Assembly: GCA_020091685.1 (NCBI GenBank)
Contig: CM034606.1
Coordinates: forward strand, 18,740,695-18,804,694
DNA: 64,000 nt
Source: Lutjanus erythropterus
Taxonomy: Eukaryota > Chordata > Actinopteri > Lutjaniformes > Lutjanidae
Direction: 5' to 3'
Shown here: piece after piece, positions 37,641 to 48,695 of the stretch
How positions within the stretch are numbered: the stretch's first letter is position 1
Layout of the letters: every line of letters starts with the position of its first letter
Translations under genes and position numbers: made by a program
Notes under the pieces: generated by a model
What the model was told of the DNA's origin: nothing
Seen by the model: the letters and a program-made list of their open reading frames with translations, nothing else
The model's database searches: none

Positions 37641-39660
37641 AGTCAGTCTTTGAGTTTTATTTCAGCAGCACCATTGCTATACCACATATACAAGTAGTAA
37701 ATCAATTATTTTTTGTAGTAAAGTGGCACATTTAACTGTTCCTGCTCAGCAAGCTGATGCTGCAGTATAATAATAATGATAATAACAAATAAGAAGATAG
37801 ATAAGATTTTAGGCAAAAATGAATAGAATCCCTGAAACTGCACACAGAACAAATGTGAGTTTTGAACCTTTGAGGTTACTGTAGCTGGTCAGTGTGCAGT
37901 AGCAGATAGAGTTAGCAATGTGAAGTCAGCAGCTATAAGTTTGTTTTATATTATATACATATATGTATTACATGTATACATAACATAAGCTTGAAAATAT
38001 GAGCAAATATGTCATTTTTAAACATGTGAAGTAAAAGGAATCCATTTGTTGAGATCAGCAGAGGAGGCGCCAAGCTTTTTGTCAGAGGTGGAGAGCCTGA
38101 CTGACAGCTGCTTGGCGTGCTCAGGGTGAATTATTAGGCTTCTCTGACAGGAGCAGAGGTGGTTGTTGGGTGCGAAATCTAGTGATGCGGTATCTGCCAT
38201 CGCTCTGGGTTTCTAAGAGTAATGGAGAGTGCAAAGAAAAATTATGATATTGATTTTCGAGGTCTGAAACTGCTGTGGTGCCATTTATTGCTCAGCCACG
38301 TCGCAAACTAAGTGAAACCTCCTGCAAGTTAGTGTTATTTGGTTTGTTCTCCTGACTGTTAAAGCTCCTAAAGCTCTCAGCTGCCAAACAACCCTGTCCA
38401 GAGGGAACAGAGATACAACCGTACATTAGCTCATTTTCTCTGCTCTTTAGCCGGCCTTTTTACACCAGAAACGTTCTGATGAAAACCTTCATTTGGTTTC
38501 TTTTAATACATAGCCTACATCTTAAGCATGCCCTCATTTAAGCCACTGGCCGTCTATTATCTGCTGACATTAAGATGATAAAACTCAAAGACGTTACGGA
38601 TGACAAGTGCTGACCTTTCAATCTCCCACAATTCACTGCGTCGTCTATTTTTATCCCGGACCACTGGGGCTTGAAATGTTGTATCAATGGAAGAGGTGCA
38701 GTACAGCATTATGAATCAACAGGACAGTACATTCAAGTTTTTCCTCTCTATCATTCTCCCTCCAGTCGTAGAGAAGTAACATTAATGCGGATGTGTCTTT
38801 ATTCTGTCCTCTTTTGTTTGAGCAGAGGGACGTGAAAGAGTGTATGTCTTAGACAGCATGCGCTGCCAGGCTTACATTATGCTTTTTCATATCACTGTCT
38901 TATTGTTTCTCTTCGAAGAGACATAGCAATTGGGACAAAAAGCTTACTTGGAGTGCAGCCATTTTGAGGAATGAGTTCCTGTCCTGTTGTGCAGATGTGT
39001 GTGCTGTCCAGTGGCGATGCAGAGAGATGTAAACCCTTTGGCTTGTTTTCCTGTTTGCCGACATTGTGGATGTCATCTATTTAGTTCAGTGTCCACAAAT
39101 CGTCTAATCCTGCTCTGGCCTGCAGTGCCCAACAGGCCCGGCACACAGGGGCAGCACAGGGCTAATGTGATTCTGGAGATGAACAACCTTTCCAGTGGCA
39201 CTGATAGCTTTGGTATCCTTGATCAAACTGTGATATACTGTATTTGGCAGCCTTTGGGTTGTTTGGACTTGACTGACCTCACTCTCATAGCTTCTTGGTT
39301 CTCTTGTTGCTGAGATCTGTGTTTTTCTAAAAAATTATTTTACACTCCTGAGCACAAGCCTGCTTTGCTCAATAATGACTTAGGGTAATCTCCCACCTTT
39401 CATTTTTAAAACTTGAAGGAAACAATTAGACAGTCAAAAAACCTTCCGTTGCCGAACCTTCATACTGGGTTGGTGACATTGTGTTCTTACTACTGGGGAG
39501 AATAGAGTGGTGCAGGAATGAGCCCTAAAACCCAGCTCTGTTTTTAGCCTTATTGCTTGAATTAAGTCTGTGCTTAACACAAGCGTAAGAGATTTTCATG
39601 TTTTGTTCTGCAACATTAATACCTGTGAATCTGGCAACTTTTATGTGTCTTAAAAAAGGA

Positions 39661-40308
39661 GGTTGCCAACAAGTGGCTAAATGAGTCTACAGTGGTTGTT
39701 GCGGCCATTAAACGTTGGGCACTTGTCACTTTGTCATGCACCTGTAGTGTAGTTTGCTCATAGCCTAATGTTTGCATGTCAGGTGGTGAATTTACGCTCA
39801 GTCATAAAAGTGGCATTTGATTATTTTGCTGAACAAAACGTGTCAGTATCATAAACTTTTGTGTGCCAAAATTCGACAGAAAAATCCCACTGGCTTTTTT
39901 TTTGTGGAGGTAACCAGAGCGATGCTTACTTCTGAGTTGGCCTACAAAAATATGTCACCCCTGCAGCGCTCTATGCGGGCAAAATGTAAGGGCTGTAGGT
40001 TTGTTAGCAGCTGTTCATGCCACTGTTCAGGCAACTATTTTGCATTTTGAAATCCCCGGACAATCGGTAGGTGGTTGGATCTCTGATTGTCTCGTAGCAC
40101 TTCTGTCTCACAGCAAGAGGATCTACGACCCGAATCCTAGTTGCTAAGTGGCTAAATGAGACTAAAGCGGTTGTCATAAATATTAAACGTCATCATGCCA
40201 AACACCCGTCACTCAGTGGGGGTGATGTTGAGTCACATGACCGTGATGTGGTTCATTTATAGTCTAATGTTAGCTTATTACTTCTGGCAATTGCTTTTAT
40301 GCTTCAAA
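39661..40308 (+). repeat. composite repeat: two GGCTAAATGAG units around an older repeat and SINE piece
   Basis: Unit 1 (39661-39778) and unit 2 (40141-40298) share TTGC(C/T)AA..AGTGGCTAAATGAG, AC..C.GTGGTTGT or AGCGGTTGT, ATTAAACGT, CACTTGTCACT or CACCCGTCACT, and TAG(C/T)CTAATGTT. Between them lie a stretch with GAGCGATGCTTACTTCTGAGTTGGCCTACAAAAATATGTCACCCC, known to me from fish repeats, and a SINE-like left piece (40094-40140: GTAGCAC, GTCTCACAGCAAGAGG, ACCCGAATCC). The layout suggests duplication of a repeat-plus-SINE block. Confidence 0.55.
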
Positions 40309-40563
40309 ACACTTTCGCCTCACAGCAAAGACGGTCTGTGGTGCAAATCCTGGTTTAGACAGGCCCTTTCTGTATGGAGTTTGCATGTCCTGTGCTTGCG
40401 TGGGTTAGTGAGTCCTCCGTTTTCCCCCACCATCAGAAACATGTATCCCTGACCAAGACACTGGCTTAGAGCTACAGTTGGTCCCCAGGCAGCTGTCCAC
40501 AGCTCCTAATACTAAAATGGGTTAAATGCAGGCGCTAAATCTCACTGTGTAATTGAATGTGCC
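40309..40563 (+). mobile_element. tRNA-derived SINE (old copy)
   Basis: CACTTTCGCCTCACAGCAAAGACGG is followed by a degenerate B-box-like GGTGCAAATCCTGG. Then come CCTTTCTGTATGGAGTTTGCATGTCCTG, GCGTGGGTTAGTGAGTCCTCCG, TTTTCCCCCACCATCAGAAACATGTATCCCTGACCAAGACACTGGC, TTGGTCCCCAGGCAGCTGTCCACAGCTCC and AAAATGGGTTAAATGCAGGCGCTAAATCTCACTGTGT. This order is that of a common fish SINE. It is diverged, so an inactive relic. Confidence 0.7.
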
Positions 40564-41504
40564 AAAAAATCAACCTTTACCTTCACTAACCTCAGCACAT
40601 AAAAAAGGTTTCGTAGCTTATTTTGCAAGTCAACATTTCATCTCTAAAAACATGACTCTGGATGGCAAATGTGTTCAAATGGGTTCTACTACACCACATG
40701 TGCAGATTTGCTCTGCAGCCACCCTGCTTTTCTAAAATCACATCTGAGTGGTGATATGAAAATTGTGTTGATAGCGGTGACATGTATGGGTGCCGTCCTG
40801 AGCAGATTGCATTCTAGGCAGTACCTGTGTAATCCCTAAACCAAACACATGGCAGCCTAGGTAAGCCCTTAACCTCGGGATCAGCAGGCTTTGGCCGCAG
40901 AGTCCCATCATATCAAATCAGAATGCTCCTCTTTGTTTTTGCACTTTAATCTCTTTGTTTTTGCTGTCATATATCAGGGAACATTATTTATGAATGTTGC
41001 AGGTTTAAAATAATTTGATCATAAGAACATTGTGACACTGAGTGTGGGGATTTCTCTGTTGCAGAGATACATCACTGAAGTCACATGTCCCTTCCTATGG
41101 CCTGGTAGTAATTAGCCTGAACCATTTGACCTCCTTAGTTCTATATGGTTCAGTCGGCATGACCTATACACAGAAATAACAGCTTTCCTCCACATGGTGT
41201 AGTCAGATTCAGCCTTGCACCTGCGTATGTGTGGATTAGTATGTGAAGAGGCTCCTTCTTTTTCCTCCCTTTTGCTGTGACCCAGTGTAGGTCTGTAACC
41301 CAGGGACACAGGGTAACTGTACCGGCATTAAAATAGCAAACAGGGGGAACAGAGCATGTTATGAGATTCACTAGTTTCACGTCTCCTTGGGTTAGACTAT
41401 AAATAGCCTCTCACACTGGAATAGAGTTTTCCCCAGCGATGCGGACGAAAGCCAGAGGAACAGCTGCGCTTAAGCCAAGTCCTGTTAGATCAGCGGAGTC
41501 ACAT

Positions 41505-41925
41505 GGGCATGTTTCTGTCTCCCTGTCCTGTCTTTTCTTTTCTGTCCCCGGTCCCTCACTCTCCCTTCCCATTTCTCTTGCTCCTAATCTGTCCCGCTGT
41601 CTTGTCTTTCACCTGCTTGTTTATCTCGCTGTCTTGCCGTATCTTTGTCTCTCTGTCACTGTCTTCCCCCTCTGTCTGTCCTGTGTTTGCTCAGTTTCCT
41701 GTCTCTCTTGATGTCTTGTAATTTGTGTCTCTCTGTCATTATTTCTGCCCCCCTCCTTGTGTTATTGTCCTGTCGTTCTATCCTGTGACTCTTGAGTGGG
41801 TGTCCTTCTTCGTCTCCCATAGCCTCTGTCTCTTTGTCCCTGTCCTCTATTCTCACTGTCACTCCCTCTCTTTGTCTTTTTTTTCCTGTGTCATGTTTTA
41901 TCTGTCTTTTTCTTGCTCATTAGTA
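41505..41925 (+). repeat. long pyrimidine-rich CTGTCT/CTCTGTC tract
   Basis: Roughly 420 bases are dominated by C and T on the + strand, with dozens of degenerate CTGTC, TCTCTGTC and TTGTC units and isolated purines at unit ends. The apparent open frames on both strands here are low-complexity artefacts (runs of S, L, C, F, P or of R, E, K, D). Confidence 0.75.
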
Positions 41926-42439
41926 CCAGGCCTCCCCTGTGTACTATGTTAATTGGTACAATCCTAATATTAACAGTGTTCATCTGTCTTGTTATAAAAA
42001 GATTTCTTGAAGTAGGAAGATGAACTACATAGATTTTTTAAAATAGGAATTTTAACAGGCATCACATCAACATTTTTCTACACATTTGTTATGTACCAAA
42101 CCTAGCTTGCCCAGGGTACGTTTGAATCTCAGATTTTATAGAAGTGCACAGGCATCTCTCCCCTCAGTAGAGGAATGTGAAAACACCTTTCTAGTGACAA
42201 ACTTTGCACAAATACGAGTCAGTAAAGTCAAGGTCAGACATTTTGGGGCACACAAACGTAAGAAAAACACATTTTTGTCCATCAGTAGCGATTGTAACCA
42301 TGATTTGATTTCACGCTCTGCATGTCACAGGCACTTTTTCACACAACAGCAGGACACAGTAAAGTTGTTTACCTCCCTGAGAAGTTGGAGGTGTGCAGTC
42401 TGTCGCCCGCAGTTCGTCATCTAACAGCTCACTGTGGCC

Positions 42440-42850
42440 GCTCATTGTTTGTTTACTCCCTGCAATATTAAAAAAAAAAAAAAAATGAAAATGGCTGTTG
42501 TCTTGTTTTGTAGAAACATTTTTGATGAACAATCACTGTCAGTGCTAATTTCAGTGACAAATACATTGAGTTTCATAACAACCTCATGTTTTGCCAGTCA
42601 AACACTTTTAATGTGAACTTGCAGCAGTAGGAAATGTTTGGTTTGCAGTAGCAGTAACTGAATACAGCTCTGATATGGCTGTGGGAGAACAGTAAACACT
42701 GAGATAAAATTAAATTAAAACAACACAGAATTAGATACATGAATTCTCTCCTGTGAAACTGTTGTGTGGAACTCGGCAATTTGATTCCAGTGCAGGGATG
42801 CAGACTCTGCTAACAGTGAAATCCACTATGTAGAGACGTAATTACTGAAT
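42440..42850 (+). repeat. dispersed repeat pair, copy B
   Basis: The partner of 20170-20575: begins TTTACTCCCTGCAATATT and a 15-base A run, then CAGTGACAAATACATTGAGTTTC, CCAGTCAAACACTTTTAATGTGAACTTGCAGCAG, CTGATATGGC, GAACAGTAAACACTGAG and GATTCCAGTGCAGGGATGCAGACTC. Confidence 0.6.
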
Positions 42851-44089
42851 GAATAAACATAGAATAACTGTAGGTGGAAAAAAAGGGCTCTGTTTTTATG
42901 AAAATATTAAAGATACTACCTTAAACACAAAAATGAAAGATTGCTTTTCCTGTAAGTTCATTCACTGCCTTCTCCTGTGCGACTTGGTGTGATACCATAT
43001 TCATTTAAAAGTCTTTGCTTCTTTTATCATATCATTTTTCCCCTTTTGAATTTGGATATAAACTCATGTACCAACTCCTGCTGCTGCCTCTCTGCCCCTC
43101 TCTCGCTGCCTGTCTGCCTCTCTGTCTGTCTCTGTCTTGGTTTGACATCACAGGTGTGTATATATAGCCAGCAGATGGATTCTCCCATGACAGGCTGCTT
43201 CAGTGGCTTTCTCCCTCGGCCCAGGCCCACCGCCGGCCACTCAAATGAACTAGAAGCAATTCCTTGTTTACATTGTCTCTTCTGATCTGCCCAACCATCA
43301 TTTTATGACTGCATCCATTATTCATGTGTTCCCCTCCACCACACACATGCTCACATGCGCACACAGTGGAACATCGCTGCTGCTGAATGTGTTTTTGTAG
43401 CCTCCATGTTCAGGTGTGCACCAGTCAAAACTGCTGTTCCCAGATCAACTCAGCATCGGTGAAGGTCTATATGAAAACAAATACAAAACAATGAAATCAA
43501 CATCTTTTTCATATTTTGAAATCCTTGCATATCGTCTAACTATGCTGTAGTTTGTCTTTTTTAGCTAATTCATGCAGACATTGATGTTTCCAAGATGTGA
43601 TGCAGCACTAGCAAACCTGTCAGTTGGCAGTATTCACCAAAAAAATTGCTGTGACAGGATTCATGTCTGAAGGCATTTACAGCATGCTTTGACAACAAAT
43701 CTAGTGGAAACAGTAGTAAGAAGAGCTAGATAGTGCTAGTGCTACTGTGAGACGTGACTTGCACGACATACAGTAGTTCTGTGATGTGTTCCTACTGTGG
43801 TATATGTCTGTGGAGTGCGGGGCTGGTGGGGCCCTGTGGCTGAGGAGTAACTGCTGAGCACAGACTAGCGCATACTATGCCACCACAACATGCCTGAAAT
43901 GCTATCGAGCAGACACACAGCCAATCAGAGTGAAACCTTAGACATCCTTTTGCACGGTGACCTGCATGCACACACAGTTTGCTGAGTATTTGCAGCATGT
44001 GATAGGCAGGATGCATGCTGGCTATGTAGTCGAGAAGTATAGATGAGGTGTGGTGTGTGTTTGGGAATTTAACAAAATTTTAATAGAGT

Positions 44090-44577
44090 GTCTATTTGCA
44101 CCCAGGTATGAATACATGACAGCCATTCACCTATTCACACCCAACCTTATTTACCTTATTTTAGCTATAAAGAGTGATAAATTCACCATCAATAAGAGGT
44201 AGTGGTGGGTAAATGCACTAAGCGCATGGCTTTCCTGCCCTGGGAGACTGTGTGACAGTAGTATGAAATTACATGTCAGCAGTGCATGTTGTTTTCAGTG
44301 GCAAGTTAAGTTTAGGCAATGAAACTGCTTGGTTCGGTTAAGGCAACAAAACTCCTTGGTTAGGTTTAGGAAAAGATCATGATTCATCTCTGTCATGCGA
44401 GTGACACATTGCCTGTTCACATCCTGGGTGCAAATAGCACTGTTGGCTACAGGAACCCGGGTACTTGTCTCTGCCATGCTAGACTATATACACTGAGGTG
44501 TTAAATGCCACATAGTCTATTCCCCCCTGGGTACACATTGCCGCATTGGCTATTCTAACCCAGATGCAAATAGCATC
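44090..44577. mobile_element. inverted-terminal element (CTATTTGCACCCAGGT)
   Basis: The left end CTATTTGCACCCAGGTA (from 44092) matches the reverse complement of the right end (GCTATTTGCATCTGGGTTA, 44556-44574). A further copy, CCTGGGTGCAAATAGCA, lies inside at 44423-44440. The interior has TTGGTTAGGTTTAGGAAAAGATCATG, a very common fish repeat phrase. No transposase. Confidence 0.6.
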
Positions 44578-46717
44578 AGCTGAATTGTAATCATTCAGCC
44601 TGCATTTTCTGTTGGATATGCATATTTAAGTCTTTACCGCTTACCAGACCCTCCAGGAGCTTGAACTTTGAAATATTCCAAAAGAAAATCAGTCTGCTTC
44701 CGATAATTGCAGCTGTCATTTATAATCAGGCACTGATTTAGTCTGACTTTCAAAGTCAAACTAAATGCTTCAAAATCGCACTCATGATGGATACTGCAAA
44801 AGTTTTTGGGTCTCCAAACACTAAGCTATTTAATGAGTATATAAAGAATAAGTAACTAAATTATCTACTGCAGTACTGAGAGGCCCTACGGCAGGAGCAG
44901 ATAATGATCTTATGACTAAGTCAGGCTTTTTTAGGGCCAGTTTATTGGCATTATTATGGGGTTTGAATCAAATTAGGAAAATGGCAGCTGTGTCCATGCC
45001 ATATCATTATGAAATGTAATCCAATTTGACCAGACAATCCTTTTGAAATGGACAGAGCACTCTCTTGGGCTCATCTGTAATAGCACTGCTCTTTAGCCCC
45101 TGCAGAAATACTCAAGTTGCAGTCTGGTTTGTTTTGGTGTTGCACGTGGGCACAGACAATACTGGTCACCCCTGTAACTGCTTGGCCTTTGGTTTGGTCC
45201 TGAAATGAGATGTGTTGGGTGCAACAGCAAAAATAAAATCACTGTAAAAGCAATTTTTTTTTATTTATGTCATCGTTTTTGGATGTTATGGGGTCATCCA
45301 AACCAACTGGCAATGTGACATGCACAGTCCAGGGAACAAATCTCACTCTGTTGACATGGCACATAATCTGTTTTGATGGCTACTTGTCGGATGTCACTTT
45401 GAGAAGGGACATTGTAAAGTGCTGCATGTGGTAATATGAGCCTGCCTCCTTGGAAAGGAGCAACGGGTGACCATCAAGAGGGTTGAAAGTTATTGCAATT
45501 CCAGGGATTCTTTGTGAACACCATTTGCTGGGCCTAACCCTATGGGTTTATGAGGCTGAGGGTGTCACAAACAAAACTTTACTGCCTCTTTGTGCATGTG
45601 TGTGTAATGCATCAAAGTGTAGGATTTTGTTGCCTCGAAGGCTGTAGAAGAACACAGGGAAGTCTACTCGTTCCCCTTTCTGCCAGCAGGACAGTGAATG
45701 CGAGTGCCTGCTTGTGTCAAATCAGGAGTGAGTGAATGGCTGGAGAGGAACAGCTGCATGCGGTGACTGTGCCAAGCAAAGCATGTCAATGAACTGCCAT
45801 GCAACTCTGCTCACTCAGTTGGATACAAGAAGGAACGTTCAAAGGCCTGCACGAGAACGACAGCCTAACTCTGTCTACCCCGAGGAACAATTAACTTAAA
45901 GAGTCATATGTGTAAAACGGCATGAGTAAGTACACTGTCGTTATCTAACACACATGAACTCAAATGCATTCAAACAGACATATTGAACATATAGCAGATG
46001 GATGCCATCATGGCGTGATGGCTGCAATTACAGTCCCTTTTTTTTTGCCCTCGGAGGTTGTAGCTTGTCATGAATGTGGACGTGCACGAGCTCAGGAACA
46101 CAGAAGCCTTCCAATTAATATGATACTGTTTTATAGCAGCGGCTGATATGATTAATTTGTTTTATTTTGTTGATTACATTCAGCAAACTTTGTTATTTTA
46201 TCTTTACATGGTGAAAATATTACATAACTAGTTGCAGGTAAATGAATGAACGAATGAATGAATCGCTCTTTCTGACATCGGTGGCCAAGAGGGCATCTTT
46301 TATAATTTTGTTCATTTTGGTGATAAGCCAGTGTTGAGTCAAATTTTGACATGTTATCAGTTTTTTTATTGACTGTTGCATGCAACTAGTTTTACAAAGT
46401 TGAGAGTTTTACAACTGTTGGGGCCCATTGTGGAGGGCTCTATGCCAGACGTCTCAGCTGTTTCGACCAACTAAAGTTGTGTGAATGTTTCACTGTGTAA
46501 AGCCAGCCTTAGAAGTCTCTATGCCTGCACATGGTATCCTGCAAGAGAAATAGATTTGCCCAAAGCCAACAATGTCTTTCTATCCTCACTATTAAATGCC
46601 ACTGCAAGTTTGTGCCTTTTAATTCTCCCCTTTTTTATCCCTAAAGCAGACCATGTTCCTGTGTTTAATCTTTAATATTTTACATTTCCTTACAGAGATT
46701 ATTATTTTTTCTTCCAG

Positions 46718-46882
46718 GAGGCTCAGAAGGTGAACAACCCCGCCAACAATCAGGCAGCAGACAGACCGAAGGGTCCTGATGAGAAGGAGGAGGCCCCAGC
46801 CAGCGAGGTGGGATGGATGACTTCGGTCAAGGACTGGGCCGGTGTCATGATCTCTGCTCAGACACTCACTGGCAGAGTTTTG
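46718..46882 (+). CDS. kcnma1: BK channel alpha subunit (Slo1/KCa1.1), coding exon 2
   Basis: This 165-base exon encodes 55 residues of the pore-forming subunit of the large-conductance potassium channel, which opens on depolarisation and cytosolic calcium in neurons and smooth muscle. The peptide begins [17 protein letters not shown], continues [10 protein letters not shown], and ends [18 protein letters not shown] then TLTGRVL. From VGWM onward I recall no difference from mammalian Slo1. It covers the end of the cytosolic S0-S1 linker and the first turn of S1. The aspartate of VKDW (46832-46834) corresponds to D99 of mouse Slo1, which helps bind magnesium between the voltage sensor and the gating ring. 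The variable linker is one residue longer than the mammalian one I recall. The acceptor is TTATTTTTTCTTCCAG and the donor TTG|GTAAGT; both boundaries fall between codons (phase 0). No other exon of the gene is seen in the window. The paralogue (a or b) is undecided. Confidence 0.95.
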
Positions 46883-47854
46883 GTAAGTTTTCCCCTCCCT
46901 TAGTGGATATAAATATCTCAAACTCCAAATCCAGACTCAAAGCCATTAGCACTTTTTTTTACACTTATCATTTGCCTAACCCACAATTTAGATAAGTGCA
47001 GCAGTTTGGTCTGTCCTCAGGCAAACATACCGCAACTGGTTTTCACACCCAAGTTGGCTCCCCAGATTAATCCGCTGCATAATCCACTGCCATGTACACA
47101 TCCACTCACCTGTTTTATACAGGTCCCACTGGAGTCATACTGTAGGCCAATTAATTTGATCCCCACAGATGCTAGCGGATACTCAGTCCTCTCTGAATCT
47201 CAGTTGGCTATTTGGCTGGCACTGTCCAGTCCTCTTTCTGCTGCAATGGCCTATGTGCGGCACGCTGTAACTCACTCTGCTGTACCTCTGCCAGCTGAAC
47301 CGATGAGTGTGTGTGTGTATTTGTGTGAGTGTGGGTGTGCATGCCCATGCTTGTGTGTATGTGAGGAGGAGATTTATTTGTCAAGTGTGAGAGGTAGCAT
47401 ACGTGATGTTTGTGCAGTAGGTAAGAGGCTGTCACTGTGGCTTTTCTCCGGATATGAATTACACTCCCTCTCCCCTGCTGACCCTTTTCTTTAACTTCAT
47501 CCCTCACTCTGTCCCCAGAATCTCTCCTGCACCCTGCAACTCTTTGCCAAATCCTGATGCATCCGCAATGGTGTCTCCTCTGTCCTGTGCTGCTTCATTA
47601 TTAAAGTTAAAAACTGCCTTTCCATCAGCAGCATTTCTAATGTGCTCCTCCTCTCAGCTTAGCAAGATGTCTGCCACTTAGCTCCAGTAAGCTGCAGACG
47701 ATTATGAGCAACGTGCTACCTGTAATGACTAACTTCATTCTGTTAGCTGCCTTGATTATGAAAAGACTTTCACAGTGGACAGTATGCACTAGAATGAAAT
47801 GACCCTGATTTCAGTTTTTTAATGTTTTCACAGAGATAAGGTATCCACCATATT

Positions 47855-48695
47855 CACACAGCTGCCATTTTCCTGGGACACAACCATAGAGAATCTGACA
47901 AATTCTTCATTTCACTGCTTCCTGATTGATCAGTAACATCGGGCCATATTTCAGACTAAAATAATATATTTAATGATCCATTAGCGACAGTGGGACAACA
48001 GCTAATTTTCGAATTTATCCATTTCTAATGATATCAACACACACCATGGTCACATTTATTTAACCCTGAAAGTAAAACGCACTGGATGTAATCAAGCTTG
48101 CAATGTTTACAGTCTTGCTGTCTCTTATCCAAGTTACCAATATGCTAGCTTAGACCAAAATGAGAATCTGATCTTACATTTCTCCTGCTCGTAGTCTTTC
48201 GTGTTGGAGGCAATCTGTATGAACACTACAGAGAAATTTGAGTTCCAGTGAGCATAATACCGCATAACGTTATTGACTTAACCAGAACATTTCTGAGGTC
48301 GGGTGAAGAGACAGCAAGACAGCTAGCTAACGTTAGCCAACATTACAAGTTTGAATACATCCAGTGCATTTTACCTCCAGCTTTGTTTTAAATAAATGTA
48401 TCCAAGATGTGTGTTGATGTATCAGAATTTCTTTACACCTGTTTTTTGCTATCATGCAACACTATCAAACGGTACTGTTAGCTAGGAAGTAGTTGAATGC
48501 TAATGTTAGCTGTTGTGTAACAGTAGCTAAGGGGCTATCATATATGTTGTTTTCCCCTCCAGATTTTCACTATCCATTGTCTTTCAGTTGTTGATCAATT
48601 GGGAAGTATGTTTATGACTTGCAACCTGGAGCATAGCGGTACGAACTGAGTTTCCCACCCTGAGCATGACTTCAGAAGAAAATGGCCGCTGTGTG
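47855..48695. mobile_element. large foldback element, about 840 bp
   Basis: The outer arms are CACACAGCTGCCATTTTCC at 47855-47873 and, in reverse complement, CACACAGCGGCCATTTTCTTC from the right end (48675-48695). The inner arms are longer: AGTAAAACGCACTGGATGTAATCAAGCTTGCAATGTTTACAGTCTTGCTGTCTC at 48071-48124 mirrors 48311-48376 with an insertion of a GCTAACGTTAGCTAGC word. No coding potential is seen. It is likely a foldback-type DNA element; its target duplication was not found. Confidence 0.65.

Larger units (their letters stand above)
1..46717 (+). other. kcnma1: kcnma1 intron 1, 3' part
   Basis: This stretch lies upstream of the recognised BK channel exon and holds no other host exon that I can support, so it is read as intron. 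The preceding coding exon (S0 segment and cysteine-rich end) was not found, which makes the intron longer than 46 kb; large early introns are known for KCNMA1. Repeats and motifs are listed separately. Apart from short low-complexity runs I see nothing identifiable in 2301-3414, 3601-5046, 5530-6403, 7111-7639, 9211-10069, 10216-11089, 12248-13993, 14600-15568, 16321-17634, 19329-20169, 20891-22523, 22621-23370, 23895-25734, 26461-29456, 30677-32329, 33341-35228, 36020-37139, 37641-39660, 40564-41504, 42851-44089 and 44578-46717. Conserved non-coding elements could lie there but cannot be recognised without alignment. Confidence 0.75.

Noticed and set aside
40094-40140. tRNA gene
   Set aside because: Only a B-box-like word and SINE-type flanks are present; no cloverleaf can be formed.
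41439-41711. 90-codon open frame preceded by CTATAAATAG (41397-41406), a TATA or MEF2-like word
   Set aside because: The protein is low complexity from the polypyrimidine tract. The TATA/MEF2 word is a single 10-base match with no other promoter sign, so no alternative promoter is called.
46691-46695. Upstream alternative acceptor (TTACAG) before the BK exon
   Set aside because: Its use would add 22 bases and break the conserved channel frame; the pyrimidine tract favours 46717.
46813-46995. 60-codon open frame over the BK exon in another frame
   Set aside because: It reads out of frame with the channel peptide and crosses the GTAAGT donor into the intron.
47006-47494. Longest open frame (162 codons, + strand), just after the BK exon
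   Set aside because: It runs through a GTGT-rich stretch giving a low-complexity cysteine/valine segment, has no recognisable domain, and its length is within what chance allows in 64 kb of six frames.
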